A stretch of DNA of 43,584 nucleotides from Flavobacterium frigoris PS1 (GCF_000252125.1 NZ_AHKF01000009.1:1-43584); one strand, 5' to 3'; counted from the stretch's first letter, positions 15,445 to 24,565 are shown. Notes: a model not told the origin generated them from the sequence alone. Numbers and translations are program-made.

Positions 15445-17835
15445 TCAGTTTTTACTTGGTATAAAAACCAATTTTGTTGAAGTTTTAACAATTTCATTCT
15501 TATTCATTTTCATTTTCCTAAACTTACCTTCATTATACATTACCGCCTGATCATTATAATGAGCACTTAAAGGATTACCAGACTGACCTGTTGGCAGAAT
15601 GCTCCAACTATTTTCAATATCTGAAAAATCAACTATCCTTCTTGTTGAAGGACCTCCCTTAACCACGTATTTCGCTTCATTTGAAAAATCAAACATTTGG
15701 TTGTTGACGACTTCATTCGTTCCCGAGACTTCAAATGGACCTACATTAAATATACTTCGCAATGCTGCTACTTTCCCCAAAGGATGCTCATACTCTACAA
15801 CATGCACTTTACTCCAAGTCCAATCCGAAACTGAATTTCCTAATTGCTTTTCTAAAGTAACAATAGCTTCCTTAAATGATTGAGAAAGAATATCTTTTCT
15901 TGTTTCCTTTTTGCCTTTGGTCTTAATATTATCCCACCAAAGTGAACTATCATTAGTAATTTGTTTTGCAATCATTTGTTTCATAATATGAGTTGCCAAA
16001 AACTGCTTAAAACCATCTTTCCCAAGTTCGTCTTCAAAAGCATCTTTTAGGTACAAATAAATCCATTTATTATAAATCGTAGGCGCTATATCATTTAAAT
16101 TACTAGTCCCTTTCCATGTTTTTAAAGCAGCAACAGCTTCCGCTTCATTTTTAGAAAGTGTTGCTATATTAAGATTTGAAATTAAATCTTTAACTACCTC
16201 AAGTGACACTACCGAAGTATTGTCCGTCATCATTTTACTAACAGATTGTTTATCCCAATTTGATTTGGGATTTAGCAATTGGGTTATTCTTGTAGCTCTA
16301 TCTTTTGGAAGGTAATAGCCGGGATATAAAAATCCATCCACTGCTTCCGGTTGGTTATTTGCCGAATAGACATAATTCCAATCAGGGTTTACCGCTGAAG
16401 GATTTTTGGAGAAATCCAAAAACTCAGTAATATCATCATTTCCGGAAGCACCTTCCAAAATAAAATGAGTATCGACGCCTTCATTATGTTTGTAAAGTTT
16501 CCCAGTCGCCCACCAAGCTACATTTCCCTTTGCATCTCCATACATCACATTCAGTCCTGGCGCAGCTATTAAAGCCACTCCATTTTGAAAATCAGCTTTG
16601 CTTTTAGCATGTGACAACGTATAAACGGCATCTAGAATATGAATGGGTTGTTGTGTATAAATCCAAGACATGGCAACCGGTTTGTTTGAATTTAAACCGT
16701 CTATCAAATCATTCATAATAGGACCATGGCGACTCAATTTGACATTCATCACAAGATCCGAGCTGTCTTTTACTTTGATAACCTTTTTTCTAATTTCAAA
16801 TTCCCTGAAACCATCTGGGGTTTTATATTTATTACTATCGGCAGAGCTCTCTTCTTCTTGATAAAAATCAATGTCATCATTTTCGAACATGGTCAATCCG
16901 TAAGCATACTCTCTATTATGCCCTAATAACGGATACGGAGTTCCCGCCAAATAACAGCCGTACAACTCGAATTCTGGAGTTACAATATGTGCTTCGTACC
17001 AAGTCCCAGGTTGTGAAAACCCAATATGAGGATCATTAGCAAAAATTACTTTACCACTTTTGGTTTTCTTGCCACCAATTACCCAACTGTTACTTCCTAT
17101 GAAGGGAGGAATTGGAGACTGATCTAATAAAGAAGATATTGATTTTGAGATGGCAAGATATTCCTCAGGATTTTCTTTAGCATTTTTAATTTGAACGGTA
17201 TTTAATGAATTATCCAAACCAAAATCTTTCAAATAATCCATTCCGAATTTATTTCTAATGTCCGTCAGCAAAGGATCTGTTTTTTGGGCCATAGCAAAAC
17301 TAAAAGACATGTATCCGTAAATATTATACACATCTTTAATGGTGAATTTTTCTTTCTTCACTCCTACCAATTGGAACTCAATTGGATTAGGTCCTTCCTC
17401 CATAAATTGATTGATTCCATCAAGGTACGCCATCATCAACTGGTAACTCGGACTACTTTTATCTAAATTAGCAATCGCGATATCTGAAGCTTCTTCTATA
17501 CCCAATCCAACAAAAAACTTATCGTTCTTCAAAGCTACATTTCCAAAAATTTCTGATAAGCGTCCAGGTGCAATACGTCGCATCAATTCCATTTGCCATA
17601 AACGATCTTGTGCATGAACATAACCCAAAGCCACCATTGCATCTTTAGGGTTAGCAGCATAAATATGAGGAATTCCGAACTCGTCAAAATATACCGTCGT
17701 TTCTTCCTTGATCACCTTAAGCTCTAATTGACCGTCATATTTAGGCTTTAAATAGAATCCATAAACAACAAAAGCTATTATTAGCACTGACAATATTGAA
17801 CCTAAAAACAACAGTCCTTTTTTAAATTTTTTCAT
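15445..17835 (-). CDS. Penicillin acylase family (Ntn) hydrolase
   Basis: A 796-residue S45-type N-terminal nucleophile hydrolase. An N-terminal membrane or signal segment (GLLFLGSILSVLIIAFVVYG) exports it. The alpha-chain part contains VYFDEFGIPHIYA and GYVHAQDRLWQMELMRR. The precursor should self-cleave before Ser248 in PPFIG/SNSWVIGG, which then becomes the catalytic N-terminal Ser of the beta chain. The beta chain carries ANDPHIGFSQPGTWYEAHI and the late FEVSGTNEVVNNQMFDF. Members hydrolyse amide bonds of beta-lactams or acyl-homoserine lactones, so quorum quenching, antibiotic cleavage or scavenging are all possible; the substrate cannot be told. It has its own -7 element and lies between kmo and the divergent flavin reductase-like gene. 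Confidence 0.9.
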   Translation of the reverse strand: MKKFKKGLLFLGSILSVLIIAFVVYGFYLKPKYDGQLELKVIKEETTVYFDEFGIPHIYAANPKDAMVALGYVHAQDRLWQMELMRRIAPGRLSEIFGNVALKNDKFFVGLGIEEASDIAIANLDKSSPSYQLMMAYLDGINQFMEEGPNPIEFQLVGVKKEKFTIKDVYNIYGYMSFSFAMAQKTDPLLTDIRNKFGMDYLKDFGLDNSLNTVQIKNAKENPEEYLAISKSISSLLDQSPIPPFIGSNSWVIGGKKTKSGKVIFANDPHIGFSQPGTWYEAHIVTPEFELYGCYLAGTPYPLLGHNREYAYGLTMFENDDIDFYQEEESSADSNKYKTPDGFREFEIRKKVIKVKDSSDLVMNVKLSRHGPIMNDLIDGLNSNKPVAMSWIYTQQPIHILDAVYTLSHAKSKADFQNGVALIAAPGLNVMYGDAKGNVAWWATGKLYKHNEGVDTHFILEGASGNDDITEFLDFSKNPSAVNPDWNYVYSANNQPEAVDGFLYPGYYLPKDRATRITQLLNPKSNWDKQSVSKMMTDNTSVVSLEVVKDLISNLNIATLSKNEAEAVAALKTWKGTSNLNDIAPTIYNKWIYLYLKDAFEDELGKDGFKQFLATHIMKQMIAKQITNDSSLWWDNIKTKGKKETRKDILSQSFKEAIVTLEKQLGNSVSDWTWSKVHVVEYEHPLGKVAALRSIFNVGPFEVSGTNEVVNNQMFDFSNEAKYVVKGGPSTRRIVDFSDIENSWSILPTGQSGNPLSAHYNDQAVMYNEGKFRKMKMNKNEIVKTSTKLVFIPSKN

Positions 17836-17856
17836 ATCTAAGATTTATAACGCAAA

Positions 17857-17864
17857 CAAATATA
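17857..17864 (-). promoter_or_regulatory. -7 element of the acylase gene
   Basis: TATATTTG on the minus strand, 22 bases upstream of the ATG. A TTTG lies 24 bases further upstream, slightly beyond the usual spacing. Confidence 0.45.
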
Positions 17865-17960
17865 AATGATTTTGAATGACTTGTATTTCAAAACTAAAAA
17901 GTAAAATACAAAAATATAATTATTTTGTTTAATTTAACTCTTAAAACAGTAAACAAAAAC

Positions 17961-17968
17961 TATATTTG
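17961..17968 (+). promoter_or_regulatory. -7 element deciding the start of the flavin reductase-like gene
   Basis: TATATTTG ends at the G of an upstream in-frame GTG (17968). Transcription would begin after that codon, so the ATG at 17983 is the likely start. Confidence 0.5.
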
Positions 17969-17982
17969 TGAAAAAAAGCAAA

Positions 17983-18636
17983 ATGAAACAGCTATCTAAA
18001 CTCGATTTTTCTCATATGGAAAAAGTAGAACGATTGAATTTAATCAATTCTTGTACTGGATATAAATCGGCTAATTTAATTGCAACCAAATCTCTTCACG
18101 GAAAATCGAATATTGCTATTTTCAGCAGCGTTACTCATTTAGGTAGCGACCCTGCTTTAATTGGTTTTATCGTTCGTCCCACAACAGTACCAAGAGATAC
18201 TTACCAGAACATCAAAGACACCGAATACTTCACAGTCAATCACATAACAGAGTCCATGATCGCGGACGCACATCATACGTCAGCAAATTATGACAATGGC
18301 GTTTCTGAATTTGATAAAACAAATCTTGAAGAGGAATATAAAGAGAATATAGACGTTCCTTTTGCAAAAGGAAGCCCTATTCAATTGTACTGCAAATATT
18401 TAAATGAATATTATATTAAGGAAAATGACACAATTCATATAATCGCATCAATTGAAAACTTGTTCTTTGAAGAAAACTTAAGGCATGATGACGGATGGCT
18501 ACAAATAGACAAAGGTAATGTTGTTGCTTTGAACGGTCTGGATGGATATTGTTTGCCAAAACTAATCGATCGTTTCAAATACGCAAGAAAAGACACCCCG
18601 ACCCAATCATTCTTTAAACAAATTATAAAAAAGTAA
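17983..18636 (+). CDS. Flavin reductase-like (FMN-binding split barrel) protein
   Basis: A 217-residue protein beginning MKQLSKLDFSHMEKVERLNL. The split-barrel flavin-binding core shows TGYKSANLIATKS, SSVTHLGSDPALIGFIVRP and RDTYQNIKDTEYFTVNH, the usual order for the flavin reductase-like/DIM6-NTAB family. It probably binds FMN. Whether it reduces free flavin or uses it on a substrate is unknown. It is divergent from the acylase gene with both promoters in the 147-base gap. A GTG 15 bases upstream is rejected because a -7 element overlaps it. Confidence 0.87.
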   Translation: MKQLSKLDFSHMEKVERLNLINSCTGYKSANLIATKSLHGKSNIAIFSSVTHLGSDPALIGFIVRPTTVPRDTYQNIKDTEYFTVNHITESMIADAHHTSANYDNGVSEFDKTNLEEEYKENIDVPFAKGSPIQLYCKYLNEYYIKENDTIHIIASIENLFFEENLRHDDGWLQIDKGNVVALNGLDGYCLPKLIDRFKYARKDTPTQSFFKQIIKK

Positions 18637-18651
18637 AACAGAACTACATGC

Positions 18652-18694
18652 AAAAAGAGTGTTTAAATCTCATTTAGATCTAAACACTCTTTTT
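18652..18694. terminator. Bidirectional terminator
   Basis: A 14-bp outer stem (aaaaagagtgttta at 18652-18665, its complement at 18681-18694), extended inward with one mismatch. A-run and T-run flank it, so it can stop both the flavin reductase-like gene (plus) and the glycine-zipper gene (minus). Confidence 0.85.
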
Positions 18695-18717
18695 CTACTA
18701 ACAAACCACTTGTTTTA

Positions 18718-19131
18718 TTATTTTTTACTTCCGTCGATAATAGCACCAGTACCAGCGCCAACTCCAGCGCCTGCAAGACCACCTATTATAGCTCCCTGTC
18801 CTTTTTTCTTACTAATAACCGCTCCTGTCACAGCGCCAACTCCAGCACCAATTACGGCTCCTTTTGCAGCTCCGCTCCAACCCTTTTTCTCTGTCACAGT
18901 TGTAGTCGTTGTACTACTGCTAGTGCTTGCCGGTTGATTAACAACAATAACTTCTTTTTGAGTTGCTGCTTTATTCATTTCAATTTGCATTGAATCAACA
19001 ACTTTTTGTTTTTCAATTTCGATTCGCATCGAATCTATACTTGCCTGTTTGGCATCTTCAACGTTCATTTCTCCTTGATTTCTACAAGAACCTAAGGCTA
19101 AAGCTAATATTGCAAAGTATACTATTTTCAT
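18718..19131 (-). CDS. Glycine-zipper lipoprotein
   Basis: A 137-residue lipoprotein: signal ALALGSCRNQ with lipidated Cys16. The central part has two copies of a DSMxIExxK-like helical stretch, then a Ser/Thr-rich linker (STSSSTTTTTVTEKKG). The C-terminal half is a YMGG-like glycine zipper (GAAKGAVIGAGVGAVTGAVI, then GAIIGGLAGAGVGAGTGAII), which packs helices in or against a membrane. Outer-membrane location is likely. The precise role is unknown. Confidence 0.82.
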   Translation of the reverse strand: MKIVYFAILALALGSCRNQGEMNVEDAKQASIDSMRIEIEKQKVVDSMQIEMNKAATQKEVIVVNQPASTSSSTTTTTVTEKKGWSGAAKGAVIGAGVGAVTGAVISKKKGQGAIIGGLAGAGVGAGTGAIIDGSKK

Positions 19132-19251
19132 AATTGTGAGTTTTAAAATTTATAACTGAACAAAGAAACTGCTTATCCCTGGCAAAAGACTTATACAATT
19201 ACGTTGAATTGTTATATAATTCTGAGATAAAAATAGTTATGACAATCAGTA

Positions 19252-20526
19252 CTAACGCAATATTCCTGCCTTCAAAATTTGACCAAAGTCATACATATCC
19301 TCAAAGGAACAGTACAATGGCACTGGTGCTAGTCTTATCACATTTGGTTCCCGCCAATCAGTAATCACTCCATTTTCCATTAAATAGTCAAACAAACTGC
19401 GGCCTTCCCCATGAAGAAGAACTGACAATTGACAACCTCTTTCAGAAGGGTCTGCCGGCGTTATAATTTCGAAAGTACTATCTACCTCTTTATCTATTTC
19501 TTGAAGAATAAATTCCAAATAGGCAGTTATTCTATCTCTTTTTTCGATTAAGGCATCCATTCCTATTTCTTCAAACATTTCTACAGAAGCTAAATAAGGA
19601 GCTAAAGACAGTATAGGTAAATTACTAATTTGCCAGCCATCAGCTCCTTGAACAGGATCAAAAGTAGGTTCCATTTTAAATCGACGCTCTTTATTGTGCC
19701 CCCACCAACCTGCAAATCTGGGTAAGTCTGGGTTGTTGTGGTGTTTCTCGTGTACAAAACAACCAGAAGCATTTCCTGGTCCAGAATTCATGTATTTATA
19801 GCTACACCAAGCAGCAAAATCTGCATTCCAATCATGTAGTTCTAATTTTATATTTCCTGCAGCATGCGCTAAATCCCAACCTACTATAGCCCCTGCATCA
19901 TGTCCAGCTGCAGTTATTGTCTTCATGTCAAAAACCTGACCCGTATAGTAGTTAACGCCACCTATTAAAACCAAAGCCAGTTCATCACCAACTTCTGCAA
20001 TTTTAGCTAAAACATCTTCTAGTCTAATGTTGTGCTCTCCCTCTCTCCTTTTAATTTCAACAATTGCATCTTCCGTTTTGTAACCATGAAAATGGACTTG
20101 AGATTGAAACATATATTGATCTGAAGGAAAAGCTTTTTCCTCACAAATGATCTTGTATCTTGATTTTGTAGGTCTGTAAAAAGAAACCATCAGTAAATGA
20201 AGGTTTACCGTTAAGGTATTCATCACAGTTACTTCAGATGGTAATGCTCCGACAATTTTACTTAAGGGCTTTGCAAAACGTTCGTGATAATCCCACCATG
20301 GCTTTTCGGCATAAAAATGTCCTTCTACAGCAAGATTAGCCCAATCATCCATCACTTCATCAACATAAGCCTTTGTTCTTTTGGGTTGTAAGCCCAAGGA
20401 ATTACCCGTAAAATAAATCACTTTTTCTCCATTTACTTTAGGAAAAATAAATTCGTCTCTATATTTATTCAGTTTATCTTGTGAGTCAAGTTGCTGGGCA
20501 AATTCTTTAGTGTTTTCGAAAGTCAT
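19252..20526 (-). CDS. kynU: Kynureninase
   Basis: A 424-residue PLP enzyme that cleaves kynurenine or 3-hydroxykynurenine to (3-hydroxy)anthranilate and alanine. The family start FPKVNGEKVIYFTGNSLGLQP is clear. The PLP-binding aspartate is D218 in GWDLAHAAGN, and the Schiff-base lysine is K244 in WCSYKYMNSGPG. The later GWWGHN and DPVQGADGWQISNLPIL are diagnostic. Together with kmo it covers two successive steps from kynurenine to 3-hydroxyanthranilate, the bacterial route to quinolinate and NAD. Tryptophan dioxygenase and hydroxyanthranilate dioxygenase are not in the window. Confidence 0.95.
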   Translation of the reverse strand: MTFENTKEFAQQLDSQDKLNKYRDEFIFPKVNGEKVIYFTGNSLGLQPKRTKAYVDEVMDDWANLAVEGHFYAEKPWWDYHERFAKPLSKIVGALPSEVTVMNTLTVNLHLLMVSFYRPTKSRYKIICEEKAFPSDQYMFQSQVHFHGYKTEDAIVEIKRREGEHNIRLEDVLAKIAEVGDELALVLIGGVNYYTGQVFDMKTITAAGHDAGAIVGWDLAHAAGNIKLELHDWNADFAAWCSYKYMNSGPGNASGCFVHEKHHNNPDLPRFAGWWGHNKERRFKMEPTFDPVQGADGWQISNLPILSLAPYLASVEMFEEIGMDALIEKRDRITAYLEFILQEIDKEVDSTFEIITPADPSERGCQLSVLLHGEGRSLFDYLMENGVITDWREPNVIRLAPVPLYCSFEDMYDFGQILKAGILR

Positions 20527-20665
20527 GGTTATAATTTAGTTTTGTAAAAATAACTAATATTTATCGCTGCACAAAGTGCTACTCCTTTATTTTATAACTT
20601 TTATAAAGTCGAATATCAAACGGAACATTTCTTAAAGTCATACACCCTAAGACCTTAATTTTAAC

Positions 20666-20673
20666 TACATTTG
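20666..20673 (+). promoter_or_regulatory. -7 element of the SIMPL-domain gene
   Basis: TACATTTG, 22 bases upstream of ATG 20696. It sits immediately before an in-frame TTG at 20675 and so argues for the ATG as the start. No -33 TTG at normal spacing. Confidence 0.45.
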
Positions 20674-20695
20674 ATTGTATTTAAATTTAAATCGA

Positions 20696-21430
20696 ATGCT
20701 TAAAAATAGCCTAAACGTAATTATTCTTTCTGTAGCCGTGGTCATCTCTGCTTTTTTGTTTTCCAATGCTTTTCAAAACAGAAATATAAGTGATGACACC
20801 ATAAGTGTTACCGGCTTAGGAAAAACAGACTTCGTATCAGATCTAATTGTTTGGAAAGGTTCTTTTTCTAAAAAAAGTAGTACCTTAAAAGAAGCCTATG
20901 CATCACTAGACGCTGACCGTGAGAAAATAAAAGATTATTTATTGGGCAAAGGAATCCCTGCTGCTACTATTATATTCTCGGCTATTAGCTTCAACAAAGA
21001 CTACGAGACCAGTTATAATGCAAACGGAACCGTTAGACAAACTTTATTTACTGGTTTTACTTTAAACCAAAATGTAAGTATTCAATCGAAAGATGTAGAC
21101 AAAATCGAGGATATATCTAGACAATCCAGCGAATTAATTAACACCGGAGTAGAGTTTTACTCGAATGCTCCTGAATACTACTACACTAAACTTGCTGAAT
21201 TAAAAATAAAAATGATTGCTGAAGCCACAAAAGATGCCAGCAACAGAGCCAAAAGCATTGCCGAGAATGCCGATGCCGCTTTGGGCAATCTAAAAAAATC
21301 TGATATGGGGGTTTTCCAAATTATCGCTCAAAACTCATCTGAAGATTATTCTTATGGCGGTTCCTTCAATACCAATTCGAAAAATAAAACTGCCACTATT
21401 ACAATAAAATTAGTGTATCAGGTTGACTAG
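20696..21430 (+). CDS. SIMPL-domain (DUF541) exported protein
   Basis: A 244-residue protein starting MLKNSLNVIILSVAVVISAF, an N-terminal membrane anchor or uncleaved signal. The SIMPL/DUF541 domain runs from ISVTGLGKTDFVSD to the C-terminus, with the typical ISRQSSELINTGVEFYSNAPEYYYTKL middle and the repeated Ala-rich helix MIAEATKDASNRAKSIAEN. Members such as BP26 and YggE are periplasmic and linked to oxidative stress or channel-like assemblies. It converges on queA with repeat C in between. Confidence 0.85.
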   Translation: MLKNSLNVIILSVAVVISAFLFSNAFQNRNISDDTISVTGLGKTDFVSDLIVWKGSFSKKSSTLKEAYASLDADREKIKDYLLGKGIPAATIIFSAISFNKDYETSYNANGTVRQTLFTGFTLNQNVSIQSKDVDKIEDISRQSSELINTGVEFYSNAPEYYYTKLAELKIKMIAEATKDASNRAKSIAENADAALGNLKKSDMGVFQIIAQNSSEDYSYGGSFNTNSKNKTATITIKLVYQVD

Positions 21431-21460
21431 ATTTTCGAAAAAACGTTGTGATATTTGGAA

Positions 21461-21569
21461 TCGCGTGAGGGATTGCTTCGCCAGTTCGCTATCGCTCGTG
21501 TGAAGTGGAAATCCTTTCTTATAATGCAGCGTTAGCGGAATTATAAAAAGATTGCAACAAATAGCCCGA
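21461..21569 (+). repeat. Interspersed hairpin repeat, copy C (expanded)
   Basis: Keeps GAAGTGGAAATCC (left), a hairpin with ttataat/attataa arms and AAGATTGCAACAAATAGC (right). Compared with copies A and B it has about 25 extra bases in the left arm (TTCGCCAGTTCGCTATCGCT and neighbours) and ends AGCCCGA rather than AGCTCC. A 14-base perfect palindrome TTCGCCGCGGCGAA follows at 21570-21583. It lies between the convergent SIMPL and queA genes. Confidence 0.6.
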
Positions 21570-21597
21570 TTCGCCGCGGCGAACACGCCCCAAAAAA

Positions 21598-21623
21598 AAA
21601 TCTCGTCATTGCTGACGAGATTT
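21598..21623 (-). terminator. Terminator of queA
   Basis: An 11-bp perfect stem (aaatctcgtca/tgacgagattt) with loop TTGC. On the minus strand it is followed by a run of nine T. It lies 24 bases past the queA stop. Confidence 0.88.
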
Positions 21624-21646
21624 AGTGAATTAACCTTTATTTCTTA

Positions 21647-22696
21647 TTAGATGATTAACATTGCATCACCGTAAGAATAAAATTTGTATTCTTCTTTGAT
21701 TGCTTCTTCATATGCTCTTTTCATTAAATCATGTCCACAAAATGCAGAAACCATCATTAATAAAGTAGATTTTGGTGTATGAAAATTGGTAATCATACAA
21801 GTAGGAATTGTAAACTCATGAGGAGGGAAAACGAATTTGTTTGTCCAACCATCAAAAGGGTTTAACGTTCCGTGTGAAGAAACTGAACTTTCAACAGCAC
21901 GCATTGAAGTAGTACCTACAGTACAGATACGTTTTTTCTTTGCTTTTGCATCATTTACAATATCACAAGCTTGCTCAGTAATTTTTAATTCCTCAGAATC
22001 CATTTTGTGTTTTGACAAATCCTCAACCTCAACTGGATTAAAAGTACCCAAACCTACGTGAAGTGTAACCTCAGCAAATTTGATCCCTTTGATTTCTAAT
22101 TTTTTTAATAAATGCTTAGAGAAGTGCAATCCTGCAGTAGGCGCCGCAACAGCTCCTTCTTCTTTAGCATAAATGGTTTGGTAACGATCCGCATCTTCTG
22201 GAGTTACGTCTCTGCTTATGTATTTAGGGATTGGAGTTTCTCCAAGTTCTGTTAATTTTTTTCTGAATTCTTCATAGGAACCGTCGTAAAGAAAACGCAA
22301 TGTTCTTCCACGAGAAGTGGTGTTATCAATAACCTCAGCCACTAATGAATCGTCATCACCGAAATACAATTTGTTTCCGATTCTGATTTTACGTGCTGGA
22401 TCTACTAAAACATCCCAAAGACGTTGTTCTGCATTTAATTCTCTAAGTAAGAACACTTCGATTCTTGCACCTGTTTTTTCCTTGTTCCCATATAAACGGG
22501 CTGGGAAAACTTTAGTGTTATTTAAAATTAAAACATCACCATCATCAAAATAATCAATAACATCTTTGAACGTCTTGTGTTCGATCGTTTGTTTTTTACG
22601 ATCAATAACCATTAAACGGGCTTCATCTCTATGTTCAGAAGGAAATTCTGCAAGAAGCTCTTTTGGTAAATCAAATTGAAATTGTGATAGTTTCAT
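21647..22696 (-). CDS. queA: tRNA preQ1(34) S-adenosylmethionine ribosyltransferase-isomerase QueA
   Basis: A 349-residue enzyme that transfers and isomerises the ribosyl part of SAM onto preQ1-modified tRNA, giving epoxyqueuosine at the wobble base. The family signatures are the start [65 protein letters not shown] and the C-terminal [20 protein letters not shown]. Length is normal. It is preceded by a well-formed promoter and an AAGTTTA-repeat 5' leader. It is a later step of the pathway that uses QueE (4983-5615), but the genes are far apart. Confidence 0.97.
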   Translation of the reverse strand: MKLSQFQFDLPKELLAEFPSEHRDEARLMVIDRKKQTIEHKTFKDVIDYFDDGDVLILNNTKVFPARLYGNKEKTGARIEVFLLRELNAEQRLWDVLVDPARKIRIGNKLYFGDDDSLVAEVIDNTTSRGRTLRFLYDGSYEEFRKKLTELGETPIPKYISRDVTPEDADRYQTIYAKEEGAVAAPTAGLHFSKHLLKKLEIKGIKFAEVTLHVGLGTFNPVEVEDLSKHKMDSEELKITEQACDIVNDAKAKKKRICTVGTTSMRAVESSVSSHGTLNPFDGWTNKFVFPPHEFTIPTCMITNFHTPKSTLLMMVSAFCGHDLMKRAYEEAIKEEYKFYSYGDAMLII

Positions 22697-22771
22697 CTTT
22701 ATTTTTTTGTTTAAAAGTTTAAAGTTTAAGGCTTAATAATTTAGCCCTAGCATTAAACTTATTTAAGTCTG

Positions 22772-22803
22772 CAAATATACGACTGTGAGATAGGCGTTGT
22801 CAA
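22772..22803 (-). promoter_or_regulatory. Promoter of queA
   Basis: TTG (22803-22801), 21-base spacer, TATATTTG (22779-22772) on the minus strand. This gives a leader of about 70 nt that contains AAGTTTA heptamers (22715-22728). Confidence 0.6.
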
Positions 22804-22883
22804 GTGTTTTGCTGTTTATTTTAAGCAAGAGCACTATAAGCCCTTACATATTAGTCCTGAAAGGCTATAAACATTGAGAATCT

Positions 22884-24110
22884 CTAATTAATTTCAGAAG
22901 CCGAAAAACCCAATTTCTTCATGTCTTCCCAGAAATCAGGGTAGGATTTAGAAACTACTTCGGCATTTTCTATTATTATAGGCACTTTTAACGCTAAGGG
23001 AGCAAATGCCATTGCCATTCGATGGTCGTTATAAGTGGCAATTTTTACGTTTTGATTAATTGTAGAAGTTGCAACAAGCGTCAAGCTATCATTAGTAACC
23101 GAAATAGTAGCACCTAATTTTGTCAACTCGATGCGTAATGCTTCCAGTCTATCTGTTTCTTTAATTTTTAAAGTATGAAGTCCAGTTAGATGACAACCAA
23201 TTCCTAAGCCTAAACATGTAACCACAATAGTTTGTGCAATATCTGGAGTGTTGTTTAACTCAAAATTTACCGTTTGAGGTTTAAAGTTAGTATCCTTTGT
23301 AAGTGTTAACGAATTATTTTCGAACTGAGAATTAACTCCCATCTGTTTATAGATTTCTACCAAAGCAGAATCTCCTTGCAAACTATTTTCTTTATAGCTA
23401 CTTAAAGTAATCGAAGCTGTATCAGCAAGTGCTACTATACTAAAAAAGTAAGAGGCAGAACTCCAATCCGATTCTACCACCATTTCTTTAGTCTCGACTT
23501 CCTGTTTTGGATACACTTTGATCACATTTCCTTCAAAACTAGTCTTGATATCTAAATCATTAAGCAAGGCTAAAGTCATTTTAATATAAGGAACCGAGGT
23601 GATTTCGCCAACCAAAGTTATTTCAATACCATTTTCTAATTTTGGCGCAATCAACATTAAAGCAGATATATATTGACTACTAACATTTGCAGGGATACTG
23701 ACCTTTGAAGCGATAATTTTTTGTCCTTTAATTCGAATAGGTGGATAACCTACTTCTTTTTCATAGGATATTTTTGCGCCCAATTGCTCGAGCGCTTCCA
23801 CTAAAACTTTTATTGGACGTTCGGTCATACGTTGTGAACCAGTTAAAACTACTTCACGACCTTCGTTTACTGCAAAAAAAGCTGTCAGAAAGCGCATAGC
23901 CGTTCCTGCATGATGAATATCTACTATTTCTTCGTTCCCTTTCAATGCTGTTTGCATTACTTCGCTATCGTCAGAGTTAGATGTATTCACTAAAGTAACA
24001 TTAGGGAATAATGCTTTCAACAATAAGAGTCTATTTGTTTCGCTTTTTGATCCGGTAACGGGAATGTCTGCTTGTAAATTAGAATGGGTAGTTTGTAATA
24101 GTAAGTTCAT
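22884..24110 (-). CDS. aroA: 3-phosphoshikimate 1-carboxyvinyltransferase (EPSP synthase)
   Basis: A 408-residue shikimate-pathway enzyme joining phosphoenolpyruvate to shikimate-3-phosphate. The substrate-binding start is VTGSKSETNRLLLLKAL (Lys22 region). The motif HHAGTAMRFLTAFFAV comes next, with MTERPIKVLVEALEQLGA and the late KETDRLEALRIELTKLGA. The C-terminal YNDHRMAMAFAPLAL is diagnostic. The usual LPGSKS and GNAGTAMR motifs appear as VTGSKS and HHAGTAMR, a form common in Bacteroidota. It supplies chorismate precursors for the aromatic operon at 32320-36393. The mazG-like gene lies 99 bases upstream. Confidence 0.95.
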   Translation of the reverse strand: MNLLLQTTHSNLQADIPVTGSKSETNRLLLLKALFPNVTLVNTSNSDDSEVMQTALKGNEEIVDIHHAGTAMRFLTAFFAVNEGREVVLTGSQRMTERPIKVLVEALEQLGAKISYEKEVGYPPIRIKGQKIIASKVSIPANVSSQYISALMLIAPKLENGIEITLVGEITSVPYIKMTLALLNDLDIKTSFEGNVIKVYPKQEVETKEMVVESDWSSASYFFSIVALADTASITLSSYKENSLQGDSALVEIYKQMGVNSQFENNSLTLTKDTNFKPQTVNFELNNTPDIAQTIVVTCLGLGIGCHLTGLHTLKIKETDRLEALRIELTKLGATISVTNDSLTLVATSTINQNVKIATYNDHRMAMAFAPLALKVPIIIENAEVVSKSYPDFWEDMKKLGFSASEIN

Positions 24111-24117
24111 CTTGTAA

Positions 24118-24204
24118 TTATGAGTTGTGAATTATGAATTACAATGGATATAATTCAAGCTCGCAATTTACCACTCCTCACTTATAATTCATAATTTATA
24201 AACC
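24118..24204. repeat. AT-rich inverted repeats between aroA and the MazG-like gene
   Basis: GTGAATTATGAATTAC-like sequence near 24128-24143 is mirrored by TTATAATTCATAATTTATAA near 24182-24201. A related GTGAATTATAAATTATGAAT lies near 31184-31200, between dtd and rsgA. This could be a short mobile repeat or just AT-rich drift. Confidence 0.35.
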
Positions 24205-24209
24205 ACAAA

Positions 24210-24536
24210 TTACTTCAGTTTTTCGTTGTTTTTGTGACGGTCTTTATCGCGAACGGATTTCAAATCCATTTTTTTATCAAAAGCAGCTTGCAAATCGATT
24301 CCAGTTTGATTCGCCAGACACATTACCACAAAAACCACATCGGCCAGTTCTTCGCCAAGATCTTTATTTTTATCGCTTTCTTTCTCGGATTGTTCTCCGT
24401 AACGACGGGCAATAATTCGAGCCACTTCTCCTACTTCCTCAGTAAGCTGTGCCATATTAGTCAATTCGTTAAAGTAACGAACACCGTGTTCTTTGATCCA
24501 GTTGTCTACGTCTAATTGGGAATTTTTCAAGTTCAT
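24210..24536 (-). CDS. MazG-like nucleotide pyrophosphohydrolase
   Basis: A 108-residue all-alpha NTP pyrophosphatase. The metal-binding EExxE-type motif is LTEEVGEVARIIARRYGE near residue 30, and the second acidic helix is LGEELADVVFVVMCLANQTGID near residue 65, the ExxD pattern of MazG/dUTPase-like proteins. It probably hydrolyses nucleoside triphosphates for pool cleaning. The substrate is unknown. A TAACTTTG -7 element lies 22 bases upstream. Confidence 0.88.
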   Translation of the reverse strand: MNLKNSQLDVDNWIKEHGVRYFNELTNMAQLTEEVGEVARIIARRYGEQSEKESDKNKDLGEELADVVFVVMCLANQTGIDLQAAFDKKMDLKSVRDKDRHKNNEKLK

Positions 24537-24557
24537 TTTTGCTTATTTATTTTGTGC

Positions 24558-24565
24558 AAAGTTAA
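24558..24565 (-). promoter_or_regulatory. Candidate -7 element for the MazG-like gene (and aroA)
   Basis: TAACTTTG on the minus strand, 22 bases upstream of the ATG. It matches TAnnTTTG and lies in the 91-base gap after the DUF3857 cluster, so the pyrophosphohydrolase and aroA may form a separate transcript. Confidence 0.45.

Noticed and set aside
17968..18636. GTG start at 17968 for the flavin reductase-like gene
   Set aside because: A TATATTTG -7 element ends on that codon, so the transcript begins later.
18659..18937. Rightward open frame rich in Pro/Ala/Thr
   Set aside because: Exact antisense of the glycine-zipper lipoprotein; the low-complexity Gly/Ala codons leave the opposite strand open.
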